A stretch of 64,000 nt of DNA from Sphingomonas sp. PL-96 (lineage in GTDB: Bacteria > Pseudomonadota > Alphaproteobacteria > Sphingomonadales > Sphingomonadaceae), in the NCBI RefSeq assembly GCF_020707215.1, contig NZ_JAJFET010000004.1:124001-188000 (forward strand). The letters run 5' to 3'. Positions 1 to 6,923 of this stretch are shown piece after piece. Position numbers and translations under genes: made by a program. Each line of letters starts with the position of its first letter. The stretch's first letter is position 1. The notes under the pieces are model-generated. The model was not told the origin of the DNA and ran no database searches. It saw only the letters and a program-made list of their open reading frames with translations.

Positions 1-2114
1 TAGCGGGCGAATCCCTCCAGCGAGACCACCAGCGGTCCCTGCCCGCCCGAAGGCCGCAGCCGCGTGTCGATTTCGTACAGCGGCCCCGAAGCGGTTGCCA
101 CCGAAAGCGCCGCCGTCACCCGCTGCGCCAGGCGATTGTAGTAGAGCACTGCCCCCAGCGGCTTGGCCCCGTCGGACTCGGCACGATAATCGCCCGTGAA
201 CAGATAAATGACGTCCAGGTCGGAGGCGTGGGTCAGCAGCCCGCCGCCCAAGCGGCCGAGCGCCACGATCACCAGCTCGCTCTCCGGCACGCGGCCATGC
301 TGGGCCGCGAACTCGGCGACGGTGGCGGTGACCAGCGTCTCGATCGCGGCTTCGGCAACCCGCGCATAACCGGCAGCCACGGTCAGCGGGTCGCTGGTGC
401 CTGCAACGATCTGTGCGCCCAGCGCAAAGCGCTTCTCGCCCACCACCGCGCGGGCATGGTCGAGCACCGCCTCATAGGGCATGCCGGCGTCGCGCGGCAG
501 CATCTCGGCCGCGAGCTCCGCCACCTCCCCCACCGGCTCCAGCGCGCTTGCGTCCATCAGCCCGTCGAGCAGCGTCGCCCGCCGCGCCAGCGCTTCCGCG
601 AGCGTCGGCGCATGACACAGGATCGCGCTCAGCAGCCGGGCAAGCGCAGGCTGCGCCTCCAGCAGGCGGAACAGGTTGATCGCACTCGGCAGGCGAGCGA
701 GCATCGCGTCCAGCCGGATCAGCGCCTGATAGGGGTCGCTCGCGGTGGCGAGGCTGGTGAGCATCTCCGGCAGGGCGGCTTCCAGCGCCGTGCGCGCGGC
801 GGGGCTGCGCAGCGCCGGATAGCGGCCGCTGCGCCAGTCGCCGATCCGCCGCATCGCCTGGTCCGCGGGATCGAAGCCCAGCTCCGCCAGCCGCGCCTCC
901 AGCAACTGCGCGTCGGCGGGCACCGCGGGCCGGTCGGTCTCGCCCAGCGTGTCGTACACCGCGGCCACCGCCGCCACCTGCGGCCAGAGCAGGTCGAGCA
1001 GCGCCGCCCCGCCTTCGACACCGTGCAGCCGCGCGACATGGTCCAGCGCTTCCGGGGAGGTCGGGAGACTGTGGGTCTGGCGATCGTCCACCATCTGCAG
1101 CCGGTGCTCGATCGTGCGGAACAGCGTGTAGCCTTGCGCCAGCGTCGCAGCCTGTTCGGGCGCGATCCAGCCGGCATCCGCCAGCACCGCCAGTGCGTCC
1201 AGCGTGGCCGGCGCCCGCAGCGCACGGTCGCGCCCGCCGTGGATCAGCTGGTGGACCTGCGCGAAGAACTCCGCCTCCCGAATGCCGCCGCGCCCGCGCT
1301 TCAGGTCGTACCCGGGTCCGAACGCCTGGCCCTGCGCATAATGATCGCGGATGCGGCCCGAAATCTGCCGGATCTCCGCCACCGCGCCATAATCGAGCGC
1401 GCGCCGCCACACGAACGGGCGGATCGCGACCAGGAACCGCCGCCCCAGCGACAGGTCGCCCGCCGCGGCCCGCGCGCGGATGAACGCCGCGCGCTCCCAA
1501 GGCAGCGCCTGCGACTCATAATAGCTGATCGCCGCCCCCACCGGCAGCGCAATGGGCGACGCCTCCGGCGCGGGCCGCAGCCTGAGGTCGACGCGCAGCA
1601 CATAGCCGTCCCCATCGCGCGTCTGCAGCAGCTCGGTCGCGCGCCTGGCGATCTTGATCGCGGCCTCGTCCGCGGTCTCGCGCTCCCGGTGCGGCAGGGT
1701 CGCGCGATCGAACAACAGGATCGGGTCCACATCGGACGAGTAATTCAGCTCGCGGCTGCCCTGCTTGCCGAGCGCGATCGCGACAAAGCCTTGGGGCTGC
1801 GCGCCGGGCGTGCGTTCCTCGATCGCCGCGCGGATTGCCACGTCCAGCGCATGGTCGGCAAAGTCGCTCAGCAATCGCGTGACGCGCCGCAGGTCATAAG
1901 CGCCCGACAGGTCGCCCAGTGCCACCAGCAGCGCCACTCGCCGCCGCTCGATCCGCAGCCGCCGGGCCACGCCCATGTCGCCGTCCGCGACCCTGGCGTG
2001 GGCGATCGGATCGGCAAGCCAATCGCCGTCCAGCACCCCTGCCTCCTGCTCCAGCAAGCGGGCCAGAAACGGGGAGTGCTCACGCGCACGTCCGATGGCA
2101 GAGTTCAGATCCAT
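1..2114 (-). CDS. glnE: Bifunctional glutamine synthetase adenylyltransferase/adenylyl-removing enzyme, partial
   Basis: GlnE adds AMP to, and removes it from, glutamine synthetase in response to PII, tuning nitrogen assimilation in the cytoplasm. The frame opens with ATG at 2114 (MDLNSAIGRARE) and runs off the left edge with no stop, leaving about 704 residues of a family usually over 900 long; the C-terminus is missing. Two nucleotidyltransferase signatures are visible: GKQGSRELNYSSDVD at residues 116-130 (adenylyl-removing half) and GRLGGGLLTHASDLD near residues 620-635 (start of the adenylyltransferase half). This duplicated arrangement is diagnostic for GlnE. Longer open frames on the opposite strand are shadows caused by high GC. 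Confidence 0.93.
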   Translation of the reverse strand, partial: MDLNSAIGRAREHSPFLARLLEQEAGVLDGDWLADPIAHARVADGDMGVARRLRIERRRVALLVALGDLSGAYDLRRVTRLLSDFADHALDVAIRAAIEERTPGAQPQGFVAIALGKQGSRELNYSSDVDPILLFDRATLPHRERETADEAAIKIARRATELLQTRDGDGYVLRVDLRLRPAPEASPIALPVGAAISYYESQALPWERAAFIRARAAAGDLSLGRRFLVAIRPFVWRRALDYGAVAEIRQISGRIRDHYAQGQAFGPGYDLKRGRGGIREAEFFAQVHQLIHGGRDRALRAPATLDALAVLADAGWIAPEQAATLAQGYTLFRTIEHRLQMVDDRQTHSLPTSPEALDHVARLHGVEGGAALLDLLWPQVAAVAAVYDTLGETDRPAVPADAQLLEARLAELGFDPADQAMRRIGDWRSGRYPALRSPAARTALEAALPEMLTSLATASDPYQALIRLDAMLARLPSAINLFRLLEAQPALARLLSAILCHAPTLAEALARRATLLDGLMDASALEPVGEVAELAAEMLPRDAGMPYEAVLDHARAVVGEKRFALGAQIVAGTSDPLTVAAGYARVAEAAIETLVTATVAEFAAQHGRVPESELVIVALGRLGGGLLTHASDLDVIYLFTGDYRAESDGAKPLGAVLYYNRLAQRVTAALSVATASGPLYEIDTRLRPSGGQGPLVVSLEGFAR

Positions 2115-2205
2115 GAAGCACTCGCGCAGTGTTTGATGACGGTCACGCAACGACAAAAGCGCATGTTGAAAGCAACAAATATCAGGATGTCGAGTTGTTA
2201 GGCCG

Positions 2206-2403
2206 ATGGTTACTTCGCCACCTCACTCGGCCATGGATGCCATTTCTTCCCCGGACAAGTCCCGCGGTGTTGTCGTGCGACGGCCGCGGGAAACGGACGC
2301 CGTCGGCAATGCGCTGCGCCAAAGCTTCGAAGGTGCCGCCACTGGGTCCGAGGAGTTCGTCCGCTACCTGCGCCAGCTCGATCAGGTGCCAGGGCAATGC
2401 TGA
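2206..2403 (+). CDS. Small protein, NepR-like C-terminal half (uncertain)
   Basis: A 65-residue frame (alternative ATG at 2233). The second half, DAVGNALRQSFEGAAT followed by SEEFVRYLRQLD, resembles the two-helix core of NepR; the clear NepR at 4613 reads NVGDALRAVYQDAAGE then PDEMLDLLSKLQ. The first half is basic and probably disordered. Third codon positions are mostly G or C, as in real genes here. It lies next to ecfG, convergent with it. It could be a divergent second anti-sigma factor or an unrelated small protein. An overlapping leftward frame (2182-2397) cannot be fully excluded as the true one, but it shows no recognisable family. Confidence 0.5.
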   Translation: MVTSPPHSAMDAISSPDKSRGVVVRRPRETDAVGNALRQSFEGAATGSEEFVRYLRQLDQVPGQC

Positions 2404-2458
2404 CGGACACCACCGCTACCGGCGCTTGTGGTACCCGTCCCTCACCTTGAGGACCGCA

Positions 2459-2546
2459 GATCCCTGCACGGCAGGGATTTCGGGCCAAGCAGGAAACCAG
2501 CTTGCGGCGCTTCTCGACCCTGGGCTCCCGCCTGCGCAGGAGCACT
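2459..2546. repeat. Composite intergenic hairpin repeat
   Basis: Between the NepR-like frame and ecfG lie two hairpins: one around gatccctgcacggcaggg (2459-2479), and a second at 2516-2545 whose arms are ctcccgc and its imperfect complement, preceded by the phrase ccctgg. The second matches units at 21.8, 27.1, 33.2 and 54.3 kb. The rest of 2404-2624 holds nothing I recognise. Confidence 0.7.
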
Positions 2547-2624
2547 AAGAGGCTGTGCAAAGGTCCCGCTTCAGGCGCACAGCGCCGGGCAGCACGCACC
2601 CTTCGCCGTCAGCGAACGCGCTTC

Positions 2625-3257
2625 CTATCGATCGCGGCTGAGTTCGTTGACCTCGCCCATGATCGCTTCCAGCGCGGTCTGGTCGCCATTGCCCGGATGC
2701 GAGGCACGCGCGGGCAACTGGCCTTCGCTCAGCAGCGCTTCCAGCGCCACGCGGCCGCGCGCGACGCGGCTCTTGATGGTGCCGACCGCCACGTTGCAGA
2801 TCTCGGCCGCTTCCTCATAGGCAAAGCCGCCGGCACCGACCAGGATCAGCGCCTCGCGCTGCGGCTGCGGCAGGTGGAGCAGCGCGCGCTGCATGTCGGA
2901 AAGCTCGACGTGGCGATCCTGGCTCGCGGGTGCCGCCAGGATGCGATCGGCGACCAGATCGTCCCACTCGCCCTTGAATCGGGCGCGACGCATCTGGGAG
3001 AGATAGAGGTTGCGCAGGATGATGAAGGTCCAGGCGCGCATGTTGGTGCCGGCCTGGAAGCGCTGACGCGCCGCCCATGCCTTGAGCAGCGTTTCCTGCA
3101 CCAGATCGTCGGCCAGATCGCGGCTGCCCGAAAGCGACCGTCCAAAGGCGCGCAGGTGCGGAATTACCTGCGCCAGCTGCTTCTTGAACTCAGGATCGGA
3201 CAGCGCGACGTGTTCGACCACGCCAGTCTCTTCGTCCGTAACTTCCGGTTCAGTCAT
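2625..3257 (-). CDS. ecfG: General stress response sigma factor EcfG
   Basis: ECF-type RNA polymerase sigma factor of the alphaproteobacterial EcfG group, which directs the general stress regulon and is held inactive by NepR until phosphorylated PhyR titrates NepR. With start ATG at 3257 (MTEPEVTDEE) it has 210 residues. Region 2 spans about 30-95 (DLADDLVQETLLKAW, then MRAWTFIILRNLYLSQMRR) and region 4 about 120-178, with the helix-turn-helix end GTIKSRVARGR at 159-169. A longer frame begins at 3344, but the extension is not sigma-like. phyR is upstream on the same strand with a small membrane protein gene between. I do not see an EcfG-type promoter directly in front of it. Confidence 0.93.
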   Translation of the reverse strand: MTEPEVTDEETGVVEHVALSDPEFKKQLAQVIPHLRAFGRSLSGSRDLADDLVQETLLKAWAARQRFQAGTNMRAWTFIILRNLYLSQMRRARFKGEWDDLVADRILAAPASQDRHVELSDMQRALLHLPQPQREALILVGAGGFAYEEAAEICNVAVGTIKSRVARGRVALEALLSEGQLPARASHPGNGDQTALEAIMGEVNELSRDR

Positions 3258-3370
3258 GAAAATCCGATCGGTGGGCGGCCGCACATTCGCGACAGCGCCA
3301 TGTTGCCAACATAGGGGATGCGCCCGCCGATTGCCAGCGGGCACGCCAGCCGGTTTCTCGGCGGGCCTGG

Positions 3371-3505
3371 TCAGGACCAGAGAATGATCGCGAAGATCAC
3401 GATGACCAGAACCAGCGACACCCCCAGGATGTAGCGGGTCATTCCGGGGGTCGTGCCCGCACGGGCACGATCCGTGTTGAGGTGGGTTCGGTCTTCGTCA
3501 ACCAT
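3371..3505 (-). CDS. Small single-span membrane protein in the general stress locus
   Basis: A 44-residue frame starting at ATG 3505 (MVDEDRTHLNTDRARAG) and ending at TGA 3371. After a charged N-terminal half comes one hydrophobic helix, ILGVSLVLVIVIFAIILW, ending almost at the C-terminus. That layout predicts a tail-anchored inner-membrane peptide with its N-terminus in the cytoplasm. It sits between phyR and ecfG on the same strand, so it is probably co-transcribed with both. I know no function for it. Position and hydrophobicity support it as a real gene. Confidence 0.7.
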   Translation of the reverse strand: MVDEDRTHLNTDRARAGTTPGMTRYILGVSLVLVIVIFAIILWS

Positions 3506-3541
3506 GATGCCTTAACCCCCGGAAGTCGTTTTGGCTCCGTA

Positions 3542-4342
3542 TCAGTTGGTCGGCACCGTCGACTGGTCGAAGAACAGCGCCTGGCTGATCGCCGCCTTCA
3601 CGGTGGACCGCTGGAACGGCTTGGTGATCAGGAAGGTCGGCTCCGGACGCTCGCCCGTGAGCAGTCGCTCCGGGAAGGCGGTGATGAAGATCACCGGCAC
3701 GTTGAACTCGGCCAGGATGTCCTTGACCGCGTCGATGCCCGAGCTGTCGTCGGCAAGCTGGATGTCGGCGAGGACCAGGCCGGGACGATCCTCCATGGCG
3801 AGCGCCACGGCTTCGTCGCGAGTGACGGCCACGCCGGTCACGTCATGGCCCAGGTCGCGCACGATGGTTTCCAGATCCATCGCGATCAGCGGCTCGTCCT
3901 CGATGATCATGACGCGCGAACGAGTCTGCGCCTCGATCTCGCGAAGCGCTTCGGCCACCAGCGCCTCGACCTCCTCTTCCGAGCTGTCGATCAGATAGGC
4001 GGTGTCTTCGTTGGTGAAGCCCTCCATCGCGGTCAGCAGCAGTGCCTGGCGCGACAGCGGTGCGATGCGGGCGAGCCGGGCGCGCGCGATGGCTTCCTGA
4101 TCGTCGCCGGCGTCGTCGCGGGCAACGTCCTGTTCGGGATGGGTGGACGACCAGATCGCCTGAAAAGTGCGGTAGAGGCCAAGGCGGGGATCAACGTCCC
4201 GCGGAAATTCCTCGGGCGCGGCCACGATCGCCTCAAGGGCGGCACGCACGTAGCGGTCACCCTCTGACTGGCTGCCCGTGAGCGCACGACCGTAGCGCCG
4301 CAGGAAAGGAAGATGCGGCGCCAGTTGCTGTCCAAGCGACAT
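3542..4342 (-). CDS. phyR: Anti-anti-sigma response regulator PhyR
   Basis: PhyR is the switch of the alphaproteobacterial general stress response: on phosphorylation its sigma-like domain binds NepR and frees EcfG. The 266-residue protein from ATG 4342 (MSLGQQLAPHLPFL) has an N-terminal sigma-factor-like domain (about 1-135) and a C-terminal receiver domain (about 142-258). Receiver residues are visible: acidic pair E148/D149 in MIIEDEP, phospho-acceptor D193 in LADIQLAD, T221 in FITAFPE and K241 in ITKPFQ. A frame extending to 4396 exists, but MSLGQQ is the usual PhyR beginning. It is divergent from nepR and the phyP-like gene. Confidence 0.95.
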   Translation of the reverse strand: MSLGQQLAPHLPFLRRYGRALTGSQSEGDRYVRAALEAIVAAPEEFPRDVDPRLGLYRTFQAIWSSTHPEQDVARDDAGDDQEAIARARLARIAPLSRQALLLTAMEGFTNEDTAYLIDSSEEEVEALVAEALREIEAQTRSRVMIIEDEPLIAMDLETIVRDLGHDVTGVAVTRDEAVALAMEDRPGLVLADIQLADDSSGIDAVKDILAEFNVPVIFITAFPERLLTGERPEPTFLITKPFQRSTVKAAISQALFFDQSTVPTN

Positions 4343-4458
4343 GATCGGGTAGGTCTCCTCCAGAGTGAGACGGCCATTCTGAGGAGCCGCCCCCATGTTT
4401 GCAAATCATTAGCACGTTGGCGGAAGAGACGCTCTCCCCCGATTTCGCGTCAGGGGTT

Positions 4459-4484
4459 GGAACCAACGAGGACGATTTTAGTTT
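4459..4484 (+). promoter_or_regulatory. EcfG-type promoter for nepR and the phyP-like gene
   Basis: GGAAC at 4459-4463, 16 bases, then AGTTT at 4480-4484. The consensus for EcfG sigma factors is GGAAC, 16-17 bases, CGTT, so only the first base of the -10 box differs. It lies about 130 bases before the nepR start, in the phyR-nepR divergent region (4343-4612), and would give positive autoregulation of the locus. Confidence 0.6.
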
Positions 4485-4612
4485 CACGCCATGCGCCGGT
4501 GCTCTGCCTGCCTTGAAACGCGGGCCTGTGCGGCGCGCATCTGGTAGGATTGGCGCGGCCGGGTTTGTTCATGTAGTGCGCGGCGAGGTGCCGGGCTTTG
4601 GGGGCTTAGGGT

Positions 4613-4798
4613 GTGCAGTTGGTGACGGGTTCGAACGAGACGGAACAGCAGGAGCGCGCCGCAACCGCGGACGGCAAGCAGAAGCCTGAAGAGGGCAAGC
4701 AGAACAACGTCGGCGACGCGCTGCGCGCCGTCTATCAGGACGCCGCCGGGGAAGCGATCCCGGACGAGATGCTCGACCTGCTCAGCAAGCTCCAATAG
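4613..4798 (+). CDS. nepR: Anti-sigma factor NepR
   Basis: NepR binds EcfG and blocks it until PhyR-P competes for NepR. The 61-residue frame starts with GTG at 4613 (a second GTG at 4622 is equally possible). The N-terminal half is polar and probably disordered. The C-terminal core NVGDALRAVYQDAAGE plus PDEMLDLLSKLQ is the typical two-helix NepR motif ending exactly at the stop. The phyP-like gene begins 9 bases downstream, so the two are translated from one message, probably from the EcfG-type promoter at 4459. Confidence 0.92.
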   Translation: MQLVTGSNETEQQERAATADGKQKPEEGKQNNVGDALRAVYQDAAGEAIPDEMLDLLSKLQ

Positions 4799-4807
4799 CG
4801 CCACCTC

Positions 4808-6397
4808 GTGGCCGAAGACGACCTTGAACGCCGCAGGCCAAAGGTGCCTGTGGCGGCGTTTCAGCGCCTACCTACCGGCGCTCGCGTTTTCCTGATCCTC
4901 AGCATCGCGCTGTTGCCGCTGGCGCTGATCGCGCTGTTCGCGACGCTGCAGACGACGCGAACCGTGGACGTGGAGACCCGTGCGCGGCTTCGCGTGGCCG
5001 GTGTCGAGGCGTCGCGTGCGCTGGCGAACGAATTGGTAGGCGATCTTACGGCATTGCGCGTTGCCCTGCGCGCGATCGACAGCGACGCGCGGGACGCCCC
5101 CAGCTGTGCGCGCGTCCAAGGCATCTTCGCCCAGCAGTCCGCCGCCGGCATCCGCTTCCAGGTTGCCGATGCAACCGGGCGTCTGCTCTGCGGCGCCGAG
5201 CTGCCGGTCCCCGTCCCCGCCCCGACCGACCCCAGTCAGCTCAAGATCACGCTGCTGCCGAGCGAAGGCCTGCTGGTCCATCTGCCAGACGCGCCCAATG
5301 GCAGCCGGGCCGACGCCTTTTTCCCCAAGCAGGTGCTCGCCGACGTGGCGCGCCCCAGCGGCTTTGTGCCTCCTTATGCCGCTCAGCTTACGCGCACGGA
5401 CGAGGTTCCGCTGGAGCTTCAGCCGCTTGCCCGTCGCGGGCCGCTCGACCGGCGCGAGACGCTGGTGGTGCCGCTGGGCTTTGACGATCTTTCCTTCGCG
5501 ATGTCGGTGCGCAGCGCGCCCATCACCTCGCCGGTGCTGGTTGCCATGCTGCTGCCGCTGCTGATGTGGGCGGCGGCTGCGGGCATCGGCTGGTTCGTGG
5601 TCGATCGGCTGCTCATCCGCCCGCTGCGCCGCCTGCGCACCAGCGTTGCGGCGTATACGCCGGGCGAAGTGATCGGCAGCGTCGACTATGGCGTCGTGCC
5701 CGCGCAGGAAATCTCGGACCTTGCAGAGACGTTCGAGGCGATCACCCGCACGGTGCAGCAGCACGAGACGAACCTGGCCGACGGCCTCGTTCGCCAGACC
5801 AAGCTGACCCGTGAGGTCCACCACCGCGTCAAGAACAACCTCCAGGTCATCGCCAGCCTGATCAACTTCCACGCGCGCAGCGCCAGCAGCGCCGAGGCCA
5901 GCGAGGCCTATGCCGCCATTCAGCGCCGCGTGGACGCGCTCGCCGTGGTGCACCGCCATCACTTCGCCGAACTGGAAGAAAACCGCGGGCTCGAGCTGCG
6001 CGCGGTGATCGGCGAGCTTGCCTCCAACATCCGTGCGACCGCGCCCGAACACGCCGCGCGCATGGGCATCACCATCGATGTGGAGCCGCTGCTCGTCTCC
6101 CAGGACGTCGGCGTCGCCGTGTCCTTCCTGCTGACCGAGCTGGTCGAGCTGGCGATGATGGTGAACCCGGCCACCCAGGCGCGGATTTCCGCCAAGCTCG
6201 CCTCAGTCGAGGCCGAGCAGGTGGTGTTGCGCGTGAGTTCGCCGGCGCTGGTGGAAAGTGCCGAGCTGAGCGCGCTGGTCGCCTCGCGCTACGGCCGCGT
6301 CCTGCTGGGCCTCTCGCGCCAGCTGCGCGCGCCGTTGCACCATGATCCGCTGGTGGGTGCCTATGAAATCGCGATCAACGCGCGGTCGGCACGCTGA
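4808..6397 (+). CDS. phyP: HisKA_2-type sensor kinase of the general stress locus, PhyP-like, with degenerate ATP-binding domain
   Basis: A 529-residue membrane protein starting with GTG. It has a transmembrane helix at about 26-48, an extracytoplasmic domain to about 240, a second helix at about 243-266, a HAMP-like linker, and a HisKA_2 dimerisation domain with REVHHRVKNNLQVIASL around H338/H339. The ATP-binding part is unusual: where related kinases have the N-box (about ELVTNALKHA) this protein has ELVELAMMVN near residue 445, without the asparagine, and no glycine-rich G-boxes follow. Sphingomonas melonis Fr1 PhyP, encoded in its phyR-nepR-ecfG locus, is a negative regulator (probable phosphatase) of PhyR. 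Position and the missing ATP-site residues make that role more likely than kinase activity. Confidence 0.8.
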   Translation: MAEDDLERRRPKVPVAAFQRLPTGARVFLILSIALLPLALIALFATLQTTRTVDVETRARLRVAGVEASRALANELVGDLTALRVALRAIDSDARDAPSCARVQGIFAQQSAAGIRFQVADATGRLLCGAELPVPVPAPTDPSQLKITLLPSEGLLVHLPDAPNGSRADAFFPKQVLADVARPSGFVPPYAAQLTRTDEVPLELQPLARRGPLDRRETLVVPLGFDDLSFAMSVRSAPITSPVLVAMLLPLLMWAAAAGIGWFVVDRLLIRPLRRLRTSVAAYTPGEVIGSVDYGVVPAQEISDLAETFEAITRTVQQHETNLADGLVRQTKLTREVHHRVKNNLQVIASLINFHARSASSAEASEAYAAIQRRVDALAVVHRHHFAELEENRGLELRAVIGELASNIRATAPEHAARMGITIDVEPLLVSQDVGVAVSFLLTELVELAMMVNPATQARISAKLASVEAEQVVLRVSSPALVESAELSALVASRYGRVLLGLSRQLRAPLHHDPLVGAYEIAINARSAR

Positions 6398-6454
6398 TCC
6401 AACCGTACGAGCCTGCGCTTGGGAAAAAAGAATTCGGCGCAGGCGATTTTCTCC

Positions 6455-6480
6455 GGAACCTCCCCCGATCCGCGTCGTTT
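6455..6480 (+). promoter_or_regulatory. EcfG consensus promoter
   Basis: A full match to the EcfG promoter: GGAAC at 6455-6459, exactly 16 bases, CGTTT at 6476-6480. Expected transcription start is about 6486-6489, at the foot of the first hairpin of the candidate small RNA. It lies 58 bases past the stop of the phyP-like gene. Confidence 0.8.
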
Positions 6481-6486
6481 GGTTCT

Positions 6487-6590
6487 TCGGATAGCGACCT
6501 TATGCCCCCCCGCTCTCGCTATCCAGAACACGGGCCCGGAAGCGTCTACCCTCCCCCCCCCCGGTGACGCTTCCGGGCCCACATTTTTCC
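6487..6590 (+). ncRNA. Candidate EcfG-dependent small RNA, GsrN-like
   Basis: About 100 nucleotides. Stem 1 is a perfect 9-bp pair, ggatagcga (6489-6497) with tcgctatcc (6516-6524), enclosing an 18-base loop with seven consecutive C (6505-6511). Stem 2 is a perfect 15-bp pair, gggcccggaagcgtc (6532-6546) with gacgcttccgggccc (6566-6580), enclosing a 19-base loop with ten consecutive C (6553-6562) next to CCCT. Stem 2 is followed by five T (6584-6588), so it can serve as the rho-independent terminator. Caulobacter GsrN is a sigma-T-dependent sRNA with an exposed C-rich loop, and homologues are reported beside general stress loci in other Alphaproteobacteria. Promoter, fold, C-rich loops and locus all fit. 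There is no credible reading frame here. Confidence 0.75.
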
Positions 6591-6661
6591 CCCACATCGA
6601 CATCGCACCCAGGCTTTCATGCCACAGTTGCGCGACCTTTTTGCAAGGTCGATCCGATAGC

Positions 6662-6686
6662 GGAACGAAAATCCCGGTCGGGCATT
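6662..6686 (+). promoter_or_regulatory. EcfG-like promoter for the entericidin gene
   Basis: GGAAC at 6662-6666, 16 bases, CATT at 6683-6686, one mismatch to the EcfG -10 box. It is about 35 bases in front of the entericidin start codon. Together with the neighbouring candidate sRNA it suggests the lipoprotein gene is stress-induced. Confidence 0.45.
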
Positions 6687-6720
6687 CCCCACCTGCACAT
6701 TCAACGGGTTGGAGGTTTCC

Positions 6721-6855
6721 ATGCGTAAGGTTCTGAGTCTGATGATCGTCACCGGTGCCCTGATGGTCAGCGCGTGCAACACGATCGAAGGCGCGGGCCG
6801 GGACGTGTCGTCCGCGGGTGACGCCGTCTCGGGCGCTGCCGACGGCAGCAAGTAA
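6721..6855 (+). CDS. Entericidin A/B-family lipoprotein
   Basis: A 44-residue lipoprotein precursor: MRKVLSLMIVTGALMVSAC is a signal peptide with the lipidated cysteine at C19, followed by NTIEGAGRDVSSAGDAVSG, the usual small, Gly/Ala/Ser-rich entericidin body. E. coli entericidins are envelope lipoproteins linked to stationary-phase lysis control. In many Proteobacteria the family appears as single small stress-induced genes. A Shine-Dalgarno sequence (ggttggagg) lies about 7 bases upstream. Its position behind EcfG-type promoters fits stress induction. Nothing in the sequence identifies a partner gene. Confidence 0.85.
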   Translation: MRKVLSLMIVTGALMVSACNTIEGAGRDVSSAGDAVSGAADGSK

Positions 6856-6923
6856 GCGCATCACCGATGCAGGAACGGGCGGTCCAGGATGTCCTGGGCC
6901 GCCCGTTTCCGTTTCTGTCTTCC

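Noticed and set aside
228..2201. A 657-codon open frame on the plus strand opposite glnE
   Set aside because: Arg/Gln/His-rich composition with no family features; it is the antisense shadow of glnE, whose true frame continues beyond the left edge.
4484..4804. Minus-strand frame opposite nepR
   Set aside because: Composition is shadow-like, and the opposite strand encodes a clear NepR core.
6634..6650. Second small hairpin (gacctt/aaggtc) as another terminator or sRNA
   Set aside because: Stem of only 6 bp, no T-run after it and no separate promoter; insufficient for a feature.
6419..6736. 105-codon open frame covering the candidate small RNA
   Set aside because: No domain, no ribosome-binding site, and it crosses the perfect hairpins and the terminator; structure and promoter favour an RNA gene.
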